Both the position numbers and the translations under genes were made by a program. A model generated the notes under the pieces. That model was given only the letters and a program-made list of their open reading frames with translations. It ran no database searches and was not told where the DNA came from. Positions 21,568 to 32,258 of a stretch of 64,000 bases of DNA are shown piece by piece (positions within the stretch are counted from its first letter, which is position 1; each line of letters begins with the position of its first letter). Source of the stretch: Fragilaria crotonensis (Eukaryota > Bacillariophyta > Fragilariophyceae > Fragilariales > Fragilariaceae); the NCBI GenBank assembly GCA_022925895.1, contig JAKSYS010000026.1:62001-126000 (forward strand). The letters are read 5' to 3'.

Positions 21568-24105
21568 ATGGGAAGTTTTAGTGGTAATTTAGCAATCGTT
21601 GCAGCGGGAGCTGCAGCAACCTTGCAGCTCATTCGATTGTCAATGGCGTGGATTACGGTGGTGTCAAATGCCGGTTCGACCAGCACAAAGCAAGGCAAGA
21701 AGTCGAAGAAAAGTAAAACAAAGGCATTCTTCGAAAAGGCTCCCGCATATGGAGCCATCTCGACGTCAGATGATGATGCAGCTGCTTCCACCGAAGGAGG
21801 AGAAGAACCCGATGTTAACGAACCAATGCCGGCTCGAGATCTTCTCCTTGCAAAACTTTCGCTGGTCATTCAGCTTGCTTTCTCCGTATATCTCATGATC
21901 GAATCTTTTCCTCAAAATAATTGGTGGCTGCGAATTGCAGCCGTGACGTTCATCCTTGGCACCCTCCTTGTGGCCACAGATCTACAACGTGCGAGGTTTG
22001 GCATTGTTCAACGAGTGTTTCATACGCTGACTGCGATCGCTGTCTGGTGGGGCTCATTGACTGGCGCCAACCTGCAGACGATATCCATCGTTTTGTCCTG
22101 CTACGTCGTCTTTGCACTCGCCGAAGTGTATTTGACTCGCATGCCCACCGCTCTCACACCTGGTGGCGGCGGCAAGGCCAGTCTCAGTGCCAAGGCCATC
22201 TTGACGCTCCTCAAGCCGTATTTTTGGCCAGATGCGACCAACAATTCAGCCGTCGTTAATCGCATTCGTGCCATTTGTACCTGGCTATGTGTCATCATGA
22301 GCAAGGTATGCAATTTGACAAGTCCCATTCTGTTGGGCTGGGCAAGTACTGCAATTACTCGTCAACAATATGGAAATGCCGTGGTATATGCCAGCTGCTA
22401 CGCTCTGATTGGATTTATGGGGTCCACCTTCAAGGAATCTCAATCGCTGATCTACCTGAAAGTTGCACAAGCTGCTTTCATCCAACTCTCCGAAGTCGCA
22501 TTTGCTCATTTGCATTCGCTCAGTCTTGATTGGCACATTCAAAAGAAGTTAGGCGAGGTTCTTAGGAGTATGGACCGTGGTATTGCTGCCTGTGATACCT
22601 TGATGAAGTACTTGTTTCTTTGGCTAGTTCCGGCCTTGGCAGAAACTACGGTTGTGTGCGTCATCTTTGCCACTTATTTTGATTATTGGCCAATGGCACT
22701 CGCTGTCTTTTATTTTGTCTTTTTGTACATTGTCTGGACTATTCTGCTGACTTTGTGGAGGAAGAAGTTTCGCAAAGCAGTCGTCGAGAGTGACAATGAA
22801 TGGCATGACTTGTCGACCGATTCGCTTCTCAATTTTGAAACTGTCAAGTTCTTCACAGCGGAGTCTTATGAATTGCAGAGATTTGGAGATGCTGTCAAGC
22901 GGTATCAAAGCGGATCAGTCAACGTGCAAGCATCTCTCTCCTTTCTCAACATTTCGCAAAGTCTCATACTGCAAATGTGTCTTGCGACGGCCCTGTCTTT
23001 GGCAGCCATGGGTATCAAGAAGAAACTGGACTGCTGCGAGGCCAACGGCTGCGACTACGGGAACTCAGAATGCTGCTCACAACACCCTACCTGCACTGGC
23101 ATGGAAGTCGGCGACTTTGTGGCTGTCCTCTCGTACACAATTCAGCTGTTTGCACCACTCAATTTCTTGGGCAGTGTCTACAATGCCGTCATTATGGCAT
23201 TCATTGATCTCAGCAACCTTTCAGAGCTCTTGGCGGAAGAGGCGGACGTGGTTGATGCTCCCGACGCTATTACATTGCCAGATACGAATGCGACTGATCC
23301 AGATATTGCTATTGAATTCGACAATGTGTACTTCCATTACCCAACACAGCCATCGAATCAGGGCCTCAAGGGTCTTTCGTTCAAGATGAAGCGTGGTACG
23401 ACCACCGCAATTGTAGGACCAACAGGTGCAGGCAAAACTACTGTTTCTCGACTCCTATTCCGATTTTATGATGTATTGGGCGGAGCTGTCAAGGTCAATG
23501 GAGTCGACGTTCGTGTTGTGACACAGTCGTCACTTCGCGGTGCCATTGGTGTTGTCCCTCAAGGAGCAAGTATGTTCAATGACACTCTGCGTGCCAACAT
23601 TGCATATGGCCGTCGCCATGCCACGCAGGAAGAGTTGGACCAAGCCGCCGAGGATGCTCAGCTCACCACGTTCATTCAGTCGCTCGACCTATGATGGGAC
23701 ACCATGGTGGGCGACCGCGGATTGAAGTTGTCTGGTGGAGAGAAACAGCGCACAGCGATTGCGCGATGCCTCCTGAAGGATCCTCCCTTTGTCTTGCTGG
23801 ATGAAGCCACCTCCGCACTTGATACAATCACCGAGGCAAGCGTTCAAGATGCTTTGGATCGTTTGGGTAATGAGCGAACCGTCTTGGTGATTGCCCATCG
23901 ATTGGGGACGATTCGAAATGCAGACAATATTGTTGTTTTGAAAGATGGTGTTGTTCACGAACAGGGAACACACGATGAATTGTTGGCTCTGGGAGGTCAG
24001 TATGCTGACATGTGGAACATGCAAATTAATTCGACTCGCAACAACTCTCGCGACCACCTGTCTGACATGGACGACCTGACTTTCGACGACCTGGCTTTGG
24101 ACTAG
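21568..24105 (+). CDS. ABCB half-transporter (HMT1/ABCB6-like), interrupted by one in-frame TGA
   Basis: One frame of 846 codons is open except for a TGA at 23692-23694; the same frame resumes at once with [18 protein letters not shown]. Homologues have a sense codon there, often Gly (GGA to TGA is one change). Order: N-terminal membrane helices (residues about 90-190, as in ABCB6/HMT1), a six-helix transporter domain (about 210-560), and a Cys-rich insertion [20 protein letters not shown] (about 487-506). The ATPase follows, with Walker [11 protein letters not shown]-loop [13 protein letters not shown], signature LSGGEKQ, Walker [13 protein letters not shown] and H-loop VIAHRLGTI. The family exports metal- or thiol-conjugates from vacuole or mitochondria. 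The TGA may be a null allele, an assembly error, readthrough or recoding; the intact frame beyond it argues against an old pseudogene. Confidence 0.85.
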
Positions 24106-24541
24106 CGCTTCAGAATCCAGGCTTGCTACTAGCAAGGACAAATGTTAATGGTATTAGTGCACCGTCTTTGTATTGTTTCTGCTTCTTAAGTTGCGTCGCG
24201 AGTGACACATTCGCCGGCATCACACTGATTTATGTCGTAAGGCGAGAAAAATGAGATGCAGCATTAGTGGTTCTTAGCAGCATTTCCGTACTTTACCGCG
24301 GCGCCCCTTGACCCTGGACTGGAAAAGTACCGGTAGTAGTACAGTAGGTCAGGTGCAGACTGCATACTGATGTACTAGCTAGCTACTGTTACTAGCTTAG
24401 CCATCGCTGAAGACCGTGACGTTACCTTCCTCGGAAATTCAACGTGCACGGTGATGTACTATGTACTACTAGTACTTCCTACGTGAGCTGTGTTCGCATT
24501 TGGAACGAAACACCTACTAACATTCACAACGAGAATCCACC
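24106..24541. other. Intergenic, no gene
   Basis: This is the 3' region of the ABC transporter gene and the promoter of the next gene. It contains GTAC/CTAGTA near-palindromes at 24325-24480. Confidence 0.5.
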
Positions 24542-25113
24542 ATGCTCGCTTCGAAGCTTGCCACCCGAGCGGTTGCTCGCATGCAACCACAACGACGTAG
24601 CTTCGTTGACTATTTGGCCAAATACCCTGACAAGGTGAGTTACTTGTGAAGACTAGGAACGTCGTGATGAGAGGCAGGTGAATGCACTCAACATGGTTCA
24701 CGGGATGTGTGATGTGTTGCGTTTGGTTGAGTCGAGTGAGTCCTTTGATGTACGGTACTACAGTGCACATGACACGAACTCTGAATGCTTCAGCCAGAAA
24801 CAGACTCCAGTTCACTTATGGACTATACTAACTGGTTCTCTTCCTTATTCACTCTGCCTTATTTCCAAATGGTTTGATAATATTGTCCTTGATGATGCAT
24901 GTCACGATCTGATGAATGCATCTAAAGGTGATGGAAACGAAAAAGGTTCAAATGACTGGCGGAACCAAACTCGGAGAAGCCAACCCTACTTGGATGAAAC
25001 AACCAGGTGACTATTACACTCTTGCGGTTGCCGGGGCCATCACATTTTACGGCATGGCCCAGATGACTGTTGGAATGTACCGCCTTGCCACTGGGAAGGG
25101 AAAGATGGATTAA
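24542..25113 (+). CDS. Small mitochondrial inner-membrane protein (COX7a-like?)
   Basis: Spliced model: exon 1 24542-24634, intron 24635-24927 (293 bp, GTGAGT...AAAG, phase 0), exon 2 24928-25113. The product has 92 residues. The N-terminus MLASKLATRAVARMQPQRRS is rich in Arg and lacks acids, as in a mitochondrial presequence. A polar middle (VQMTGGTKLGEANPTWMKQP) leads into one membrane helix (YTLAVAGAITFYGMAQMTVG) and a basic tail MYRLATGKGKMD. Size and layout resemble small respiratory-complex subunits such as cytochrome c oxidase subunit 7a, but this is inference. No single open frame covers it; splicing is needed. Confidence 0.7.
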
Positions 25114-25314
25114 GAGGTGACGTACCAAGTGACACAGAGGTGGTGGAGTACCTTGTAGTGGAAGAATAACGTTATTTTCTACTCTGTACTCTCTAATATT
25201 CATGGTATCGTGGTAGCGATGCATAGGTAGGTTGAACATCATGTGCTATCGTTCGTAGCATCCTTCAGCTAGTTCAATCACGTCTTCCTTAGCTATGCTA
25301 TAGGTGTGCCACGC

Positions 25315-25386
25315 TGCGGATTGACGAGGGATCGGGGTTGAACAGCATAGTGCGGATCGACGAGGGATCGGGGTTGAAGAGCATAC
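25315..25386. repeat. 36-bp tandem duplication
   Basis: Two copies of a unit beginning GCGGAT(T/C)GACGAGGGATC start at 25316 and 25352. They lie in the intergenic stretch 25114-25562, the 3' flank of the LRR gene, where no gene was seen. Confidence 0.8.
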
Positions 25387-25562
25387 TGTATAAGTTTTCC
25401 AAGCGTGTTTATAAGTACTCGGGGATACTACATCGTATTCATCCAGTTGATCCGCTTGGTGGTGAGGTCGTAAGCGCGTTGCATCGGGTTCACGAGTTGG
25501 AGGCATTCATACGACAAATGGTGTGTACAACTTGCATTGGCATTCACAAATGGCCATCGTTG

Positions 25563-28379
25563 TCACAGCAAATCCAAGATGATCATTTCCAAATCGGCTG
25601 GCGTTGTTTGGTTCGATTTGTGGATCTCGTTTCCGTAGATATCTTGTCCCTTAAACAAGACACTTTCAACAAACTTGAGCTGCCTCAGCAACGACAAGAT
25701 TTGATGCTGCGACTGCTTGGTACCCATGTTCTCAAGCACAGCGCGGATGCGAGGGTAAAAGGAGATCCGGGGTCGGAAATTCCGTGCTCTCTTCGTCATT
25801 GGCTGCATTTCTCCCGATGATGAGGAATCGTCGTCTTCCTTCTCTTCCATTGTACCTAGGTTTCGACGACGGCCATAGTTACCGTTTGAAAACGAACTAC
25901 CTGAAGTGACTCTCGTCGACTCGTCTCCCAGCGTCTGGAACGATAGTACTCGACCCATTTGTGCCGCGCTGCGACCCGAATCTCGAGGTTTTGGGGAAGT
26001 TCGTGAACGGAGCGGTGACTGAGCCGGAGACATGCCTATTGTAGAGCTTGACGTCTCGTGTTCGCCATCCCCAACTGGTACGAGCGGCGAGAAGAAGTAC
26101 TGATGCAACTGCCACATATCGGCTTCGCTAAACGGAAGCTGTCCAACTTGGTGAATACTTTGGAAGTGCGCACGCAACCATTGCAGATTTCGGTCCCTCT
26201 GTGCTTGTTCCTCGGGCGGAGGATCGCACTGAGGCAATGATCTCACTGACTTGTGGGGGCCCCCAGTCTCACGCTGTTCAAAGTCACACCTCTTATATTC
26301 CATTGCAATAGGTGGCACTCGCAACGTGCCCGAGTCGGTGCGTTCGAGCATCGTATCGCTCGCGTGTACCAATGGAGAAGTCTCCGACAAGTCTTTTTGA
26401 TGATCTCTGGTATGCAGAGTAGCAGCATGATCAGGTCCGAGCAAATGAAACGCCATTCGTGACGCTCTCACAACATCAGGCGGAGCTGCTGGGCCCATTT
26501 GTCGTATTGCCATGGCCTGCAATTCCTGTGGTTTGTTCGAGAAACCATTCTCGTCTCTCCACTGCTTCCACATGAGACGAATGAAACCAAGGCATTGATC
26601 GTTCGTATACATTTCAAGCGGTTTGGGCAGGCCCAACGTGGTGCAGATGGCTCCAACTGGAAATCCAGTTAGAACTCGTAATGAGGACATTCGATTTGAG
26701 ATGACACCGGCAATGACGTGACGCTGAGCCGCGTAACCGATCTGGCACGTATCAATGTGGAGATACTTCAATGTTGAGTTGTAGGCTAAACCGTACGACA
26801 GCGCTTTCGAAGCATTCGGATCAATGTTGATGCCCGAGAGACCCAAATATTGGAGACTGTTGTTTTCTGAAAGGGACTTCATCAGGGCCTTGATCCCAAT
26901 CGTTGTGATTCTATTGAAGCTCAGATCAATCACTTCCAGTTTGATTGATGTTAGCACCACAGCAGCGAGTTGCGCTCCTCTATCCCGGATCAAGTTGTTG
27001 TCCAGTCGAAGCTCCTTCAAGGTTTGGGAGCCCCAGACAGCATTCATGAAAAACTCCACGCCAGCATCGCTGATTTCGTTGAAGGACAATTGTATCACTT
27101 CCAGGGGCAGGCTTTTGTTTCGTGATAACGACTGAGCCAGCAGACCCATACAACTATCATCCACACCATTATTTGATAAGCATAACGTTCGAATGGAGAA
27201 ATTCGTCAAGAGCATGCTGGATAATGTCACAAACCCATCGTACCCCATACCAACTCCACAAAGGTGTATTTTCTCCATTGTCTTTTGTTCCGAGTGACCT
27301 CCTAACCGATCTACCAGAGCCTCGCGTTCTGCAATCGCTCGTGCCAGCGCTTGCATCCCTACTTGTCCAATGGAATTGGAATCCAAGTACAACGTCGTCA
27401 GATTGCACCCATGCAGAATGGCACCAGCCACTGCCATGGCTCCAGTTTGTTTGAAATGATTTCCAGACAAGTACAGCGTCGACAGTGTATAATTCCCCGC
27501 CAACACGTGCAACGCCAGCGTGGCACAACCGGTATCTCCAATGGCGTTGAATCCTAAATCCAGTACCGTCAGACCAGGATGCTTCGTATTGATGGTATTG
27601 CTGGTCGGCGGCACAACAAAGCCCGATGCTACAATGGCGGCTCCGCGATCTCCTAAATCATTGTACGCAAGTTTCAAGACTGCCAACAGAGGATTCCTTA
27701 GCATGGCTTCGCGAATTGCGTGAGCATCTGACCAAACCAGGCCTCGTCGAGATAAATTGATCATGACCAATCTGCCGTCCATGGCTGTCCGAGATAAATT
27801 TTCAATTAAACGATCAACCTCGTATCGAGGATGCAGATTCTGGGGTTGTGTTTGTTGTTGGTCGTATTCGTGATCTCGTTCTGATTCGTCGTTTTCATTG
27901 AGAGACTCATCCGCGTCACATAACATGTGCTGTTGGGCATTTACAGTGAATTTGGGTTTCAATCCGGATGCGGATCCTTCACTTTCTGGTTCTTGACATT
28001 GAATCACTCTACCGGTAGCATAATATCTTCCTCGTTGATTCGCAGCAGCAACATGTTGTGCATCCGATCCGGCAGTCAACATTGTGGTGCACGATTTCTT
28101 ATTCGTTCGTGACCGTTTTTGATTGAAATGGTAAGCGTGAGAAAGAGATGAATCGGATGAATAATCCGATTGGTGTTTCGAGGACGAGTCTGTTCCCTCG
28201 AGGTGTGGCGGCGGAGTCGCCGTCTGTTTTATATAGTGCTGCTGCTGCTGCTGTGGCTGGTGACGTAATAAGTAGCCGCTCCCGATATTGTTACTTTGAT
28301 CAGTTGTCGAGTCTCGGACATGAAAGGAAAGGTCTTGTGATGGGTATTCGCAACTGGCGTGTAGTCTCTGGTTTTGCAT
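25563..28379 (-). CDS. Leucine-rich repeat protein, 938 residues
   Basis: Single exon. A Gln/Ser-rich, low-complexity N-terminal part (residues 1-190) is followed by at least ten ribonuclease-inhibitor-type LRRs of about 28 residues (about 195-560), for example LAVLKLAYNDLGDRGAAIV, LTVLDLGFNAIGDTGCATL and LTTLYLDSNSIGQVGMQAL. A less regular C-terminal part contains a Ser/Pro-rich linker and a final helical segment (RIRAVLENMGTKQSQHQILS, SLLRQLKFVESVLFKGQDIY). There is no signal peptide, membrane helix, NACHT or kinase domain, so it is not a receptor or NLR by sequence. A cytosolic scaffold or regulator is the most that can be inferred. The start ATG is at 28379; the poly-Gln near residue 45 is encoded by a CAG-type run (28240-28260). 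Confidence 0.88.
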   Translation of the reverse strand: MQNQRLHASCEYPSQDLSFHVRDSTTDQSNNIGSGYLLRHQPQQQQQHYIKQTATPPPHLEGTDSSSKHQSDYSSDSSLSHAYHFNQKRSRTNKKSCTTMLTAGSDAQHVAAANQRGRYYATGRVIQCQEPESEGSASGLKPKFTVNAQQHMLCDADESLNENDESERDHEYDQQQTQPQNLHPRYEVDRLIENLSRTAMDGRLVMINLSRRGLVWSDAHAIREAMLRNPLLAVLKLAYNDLGDRGAAIVASGFVVPPTSNTINTKHPGLTVLDLGFNAIGDTGCATLALHVLAGNYTLSTLYLSGNHFKQTGAMAVAGAILHGCNLTTLYLDSNSIGQVGMQALARAIAEREALVDRLGGHSEQKTMEKIHLCGVGMGYDGFVTLSSMLLTNFSIRTLCLSNNGVDDSCMGLLAQSLSRNKSLPLEVIQLSFNEISDAGVEFFMNAVWGSQTLKELRLDNNLIRDRGAQLAAVVLTSIKLEVIDLSFNRITTIGIKALMKSLSENNSLQYLGLSGINIDPNASKALSYGLAYNSTLKYLHIDTCQIGYAAQRHVIAGVISNRMSSLRVLTGFPVGAICTTLGLPKPLEMYTNDQCLGFIRLMWKQWRDENGFSNKPQELQAMAIRQMGPAAPPDVVRASRMAFHLLGPDHAATLHTRDHQKDLSETSPLVHASDTMLERTDSGTLRVPPIAMEYKRCDFEQRETGGPHKSVRSLPQCDPPPEEQAQRDRNLQWLRAHFQSIHQVGQLPFSEADMWQLHQYFFSPLVPVGDGEHETSSSTIGMSPAQSPLRSRTSPKPRDSGRSAAQMGRVLSFQTLGDESTRVTSGSSFSNGNYGRRRNLGTMEEKEDDDSSSSGEMQPMTKRARNFRPRISFYPRIRAVLENMGTKQSQHQILSLLRQLKFVESVLFKGQDIYGNEIHKSNQTTPADLEMIILDLL

Positions 28380-29312
28380 GACAATAACAGATCACAGCAG
28401 CTCGCTCAGCTTGGAAGACAGGTTGTTGGATACAACTTCGAGTACAGAGTGGAGAATGCTCGATAAGAGGAGTGCAGATTACTGATCACTGAATTCAAGT
28501 GAGTGTAAGTCTTGCGCTCCGCACTCTAAAAAGAACCTGTTGTCCTGTTGTAAACTGAAGCAAAGGTGCCCGTAACCGTGTGCAAGCGGACGCTTATGTT
28601 GCAAGTTACAAGTTGCAATCCAGAATGAAGTATAGGTACTGGAGTACAGCTGTATGAAATGCAAGATCTCAGTTGTATTGTGTCCTGAGCTCGATTCGTG
28701 CCTTCGTCGTAGCTTCGGAGTAATTGTACAGAGCGCACAGAGTACTGGTAGTCAATGGCAAGCTAAAGCAAACAATCAAGGTCTTGAGAGAAGGAAATCG
28801 ACAGACTGAACTCAACTCTCAGTGAACCGGAACTGCGAGTGTTTGCAAGTATTCCGTGCGACTCGACTCAACTCGACGCAACTACTGATTTGCGCAATCA
28901 CAATTGGATTGCTGACGATTGTTCCAGACGCAAGAACTGTCTGTAACTGTTACTTGCAAACTGCAAAGTATTGCTTTGCAATATGCAGCTTATTACTTGC
29001 AATGCTTAGATGCTTCCTTGTGGAACCGAAACGTAAGCAATGTTGAAACACGGCACAGGACTGTGACGGCAGCCAGCAATTGACGCAGCACACCAACAAA
29101 GGGGACCTACCCAAAAAAAACGGGAGCCGGAGATTTTCGGCTGCTCACGTGTTTTGTACACATCACTGAGTACTATGAGGTGGTCGATAGTTGCGTTGCA
29201 AGGCGTGTCAAATACCGGAATTCAGTGCATCAAAAGCCGGTTTTACTCCTTCCATCGACACCATGTACGATGACGGCCACGTCGGAAACCACCTAAGCAC
29301 TACTGTCGAGAG
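28380..29312. other. Intergenic, no gene
   Basis: This is the upstream region of the LRR gene, up to the inverted-repeat element. It has a TTGCAA-rich stretch (28590-28620, 28950-29010) and nothing that looks coding. Confidence 0.5.
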
Positions 29313-29921
29313 TATCGTTGTGTTTGTTAATTGCTGTTTAAAACACCCTGTTTTAAACAGCTGTTTAAAACAACTTTTTTTTTCCAAAAAAACAATTTGT
29401 TTAATTGAAATCAAGGTTAGGGTTAAGGTTTTACGGTTATGATGCGGTTTTTTCATCGACAAGTCTCATTGCTCATCACACAACTATACTGTTTATAGGT
29501 TGAAACAGCATCAAAATGCAGAACATCAGTTAAGTGATGCATGTGAGACAATTCAATACATTTTGATTCAAGAATGGTGAGACGAAAGGATGTCATCAGT
29601 GGACACTTAGGGGATCCATACCATTCAGTTGGTGGGATACCTGCATGCAACAAGGCAGAGTATTGTCAGGCATAAGTGCAATTATAAGTTCATGCTGATT
29701 AGTCCTTAGGGCTCCTTTCTATCTTGGTTATCCTTGTTGTCTTGTTCTCAAGGCTTTGAACCGTATTGATTGGTGGTCTACTCCGAGTACTTGACTACTT
29801 GGAGTACTGTAGTACTACTGTACTACTGTGAACTGTTGCTGTTTTAAACAAAGTTGTTTTAAACAGTTTAAAACTGTTTAAAACAAATTCAAAATCTGAA
29901 TTTGTTTAAAACACAACGATA
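29313..29921. mobile_element. 609-bp non-autonomous inverted-repeat element (hAT-like)
   Basis: The ends are a perfect 13-bp inverted repeat, TATCGTTGTGTTT at 29313 and AAACACAACGATA ending at 29921. The 8-bp direct repeat GTCGAGAG flanks it exactly (29305-29312 and 29922-29929). Subterminal regions on both sides carry several copies of GTTTTAAAC / CTGTTTAAAAC, which can fold on each other. There is no coding capacity. The 8-bp duplication suggests hAT; the TATCG terminus is not the usual CA..G, so the superfamily is less sure than the transposon identity. Confidence 0.8.
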
Positions 29922-29929
29922 GTCGAGAG

Positions 29930-30451
29930 TCCATCTGGCGTCCTAAAACTACGTGGACCTGACATACGTGAAGCCGAAAGCGTGCCCATGCCGCTGTCAT
30001 ACTTATGCGACAATTCTATTCGCACAGGCTGGTCGTAGTATTCAGTTATATACGATCCGTGCTCGCTGTGGCCAACCGACGTTGGCCATGGTAAGGAAAA
30101 CTAAGGTGGAGTCGAAATGACCCCATCTGCACTTCAATTTCGATACTACTCAGCCTCGATGCTCGAGACTGAAGATGCCTCAATTCATGGACCTCGCAAG
30201 CACTTGTACTTGTGCAGGACGTGGTAGTATCTACTAGCTAGAGTGGATGCCCTTCTCCAGGATTCGCAGCCGTCTTTGGAATTCTTCATGCACATACAAA
30301 TCACAACGCCGTCACATACCCCTGCTCCAGTACAATTTGAAGTGAATAAAAAAAATATTTCACTGGAATAAATTTGTTCTATCCTACTGGTGTACTCCAG
30401 AGTCCAGAGTCCAAAGTACAGTACATATAACACTTGCACTCATCCGCATCC
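29930..30451. other. Promoter region of the Nudix gene, no gene
   Basis: About 520 bp lie between the inverted-repeat element and the Nudix start. No coding signal was seen. Confidence 0.5.
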
Positions 30452-31624
30452 ATGAAGTCTATCCTCCAATTACGATCGCTAACAACAACTGCAACACAAG
30501 CACGGCTTCGATTGTCACCAACAAGTGGTCGACCAGCAACATGTTGTTTGAACTCCAAAAAAGGAACCACAACAACTGCCAAACGCTTTATCTTTGGAAC
30601 ATCCTTCGATGAACCAGTGCATGGAGACAACAGTGCCGCCCAACGAATATGGAAAGCGGAGGAAAATGACAGTACTGGCACCGGTACTGGTACCGGTACT
30701 ACTGGACCGTCGACATGGACCATCCCTGTTGATGAACAGGAGGATGTTTCAATTCTCATTGATCGCATTGGAAGACAAGAGCTTGAGGGAGGGAGGATGC
30801 AACAACCATATCTCGGAGTGTTGCGAGAAGATCCAGCCGAAGATATGCGTCTCCTCATGGAAAATTACACAGTTCCGAGTTTGGCATCGGCCGTCCGCGA
30901 TCGCGAAGAACTGTTGCAACTGTGCGCAGAACTTGCCAATGATCAAGATTGGGATGCCATTCAACAGATATTACGACCATTCCAAAGGAATTATGTACTT
31001 CAACAACGCCGTGTCACAAAATTGAATTTGGCTCACAGTCTCGACACGGCAGGTTTGGAAATGTTGCGCAAGGCACTCATGCGCATGCCGCGGCGGGTCG
31101 TACATGCGCATCAGCGACGTGCCGGTGTGGTGCTGGCATTGTGCAATGTCAATGACATACCATCACTCATGTTGGAAAAGAGATCGCACAAGTTGCGAGC
31201 ACATCCTGATGAAGTCTGTCTTCCGGGAGGAATGGCAAGCAGTATTGAAGATACGTCCATCGTTGCGACATGTCTGAGAGAAATGCACGAAGAGATTGAA
31301 GGTCTCACGGAGCCAACATCGGTCTTGGGGGTGTTGAGGTGCAATTGGGGTGAAGTCCATCATTTGGTTGGGGTGGCGGTTACACCAGTGGTTTGTTTTG
31401 TAGGAGAAGTGGCTGACTTGAACCTCAAACCGAATCCAGATGAAGTCGCGGAAGTCTTCACGATTCCCTTGGTGGCTTTGCTGCGACGAAGTGATTGGAT
31501 CCATCGCGAAGGATTCGCACCCATTTTTGTTGGTGGGCCTCATGTGATTTGGGGTTTGACTGGCTACATCATTGAACGATTTGTCAAGGATATCTTGCTT
31601 CGCTATACCATCCATGCGCCATGA
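30452..31624 (+). CDS. Nudix hydrolase, CoA diphosphatase (NUDT7/8)-like
   Basis: The 390-residue protein starts at ATG 30452 with MKSILQLRSLTTTATQARLR, a likely mitochondrial presequence. The Nudix domain occupies about residues 220-390. It has the CoA-diphosphatase signature LMLEKRSHKLRAHPDEVCLP followed by the Nudix box region GGMASSIEDTSIVATCLREM with HEEIEG. Such enzymes cleave CoA or acyl-CoA to 3',5'-ADP and phosphopantetheine in mitochondria or peroxisomes. The N-terminal 200 residues have a Thr/Gly repeat (TGTGTGTG) and a helical region not seen in the short family members. The box reads EEIEGL instead of the usual EEIGL, a one-residue insertion that could affect metal binding. Single exon. 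Confidence 0.82.
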   Translation: MKSILQLRSLTTTATQARLRLSPTSGRPATCCLNSKKGTTTTAKRFIFGTSFDEPVHGDNSAAQRIWKAEENDSTGTGTGTGTTGPSTWTIPVDEQEDVSILIDRIGRQELEGGRMQQPYLGVLREDPAEDMRLLMENYTVPSLASAVRDREELLQLCAELANDQDWDAIQQILRPFQRNYVLQQRRVTKLNLAHSLDTAGLEMLRKALMRMPRRVVHAHQRRAGVVLALCNVNDIPSLMLEKRSHKLRAHPDEVCLPGGMASSIEDTSIVATCLREMHEEIEGLTEPTSVLGVLRCNWGEVHHLVGVAVTPVVCFVGEVADLNLKPNPDEVAEVFTIPLVALLRRSDWIHREGFAPIFVGGPHVIWGLTGYIIERFVKDILLRYTIHAP

Positions 31625-32258
31625 GCGTGTTACACATTACAGGCTACACACGCTTTACGCCCGCATCGCTTTTATACTATTGATCTCGATAAAAAATGAT
31701 TTAGAGTTGGTTCTTGGGTTCTGCAAGGTCAAAATCTCACTAGAACATGTAGTAGAACCTTTTTTTTCGAGTATCTGTAACTGAGGGGCACTATCGGATT
31801 TAATCGTAGATACGTCCCTCACATGCTCGAATCGTATCACCCGTTTCTTTTTGGAATTCCGCATCCTTTTCATACATGGTTCGACAAGAAGTAACAAGAA
31901 CATGTTCACTTCCAAAAGATACGCTCTCCCGGGAATATAGTCGTGAATGGCAGTGGCCCACGCGAAATTCGGCCCTTTGTGCAACCTTGTTAATGAATCC
32001 GCGCGATTCAATAGGTGCTTGGTTGCTTTATGGGTAGAAAAAGAAAGCAGCATCCTAGTTGGCAAATGATTTAGAACTGGCGTCTCTTAAAGGTGCTGCT
32101 GCTGTGTTCGTAGGAACAAATAAACACTCGATCCGTACAGTCGAACGCCACTATTTCCATATAGGTCCAGGCATCGCTGCTTCACTTTTGCGCTTGCACA
32201 CACTTATCATTGGCCACAATAATGTCGAAAGGACCTCATAGCCCACACGTTCGCAAAC
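31625..32258. other. Intergenic between convergent Nudix and OSCA-like genes
   Basis: About 630 bp of 3' flanks. Short frames here are not protein-like. Confidence 0.5.

Noticed and set aside
23692-23694. TGA as selenocysteine in the ABC transporter
   Set aside because: Homologues carry a sense codon, often Gly, rather than Cys or Sec at this column, and no SECIS element was seen by eye.
29410-29440. GGTTAGGGTTAAGG, telomere-like
   Set aside because: One and a half TTAGGG units inside a MITE-like element, not a telomere tract.
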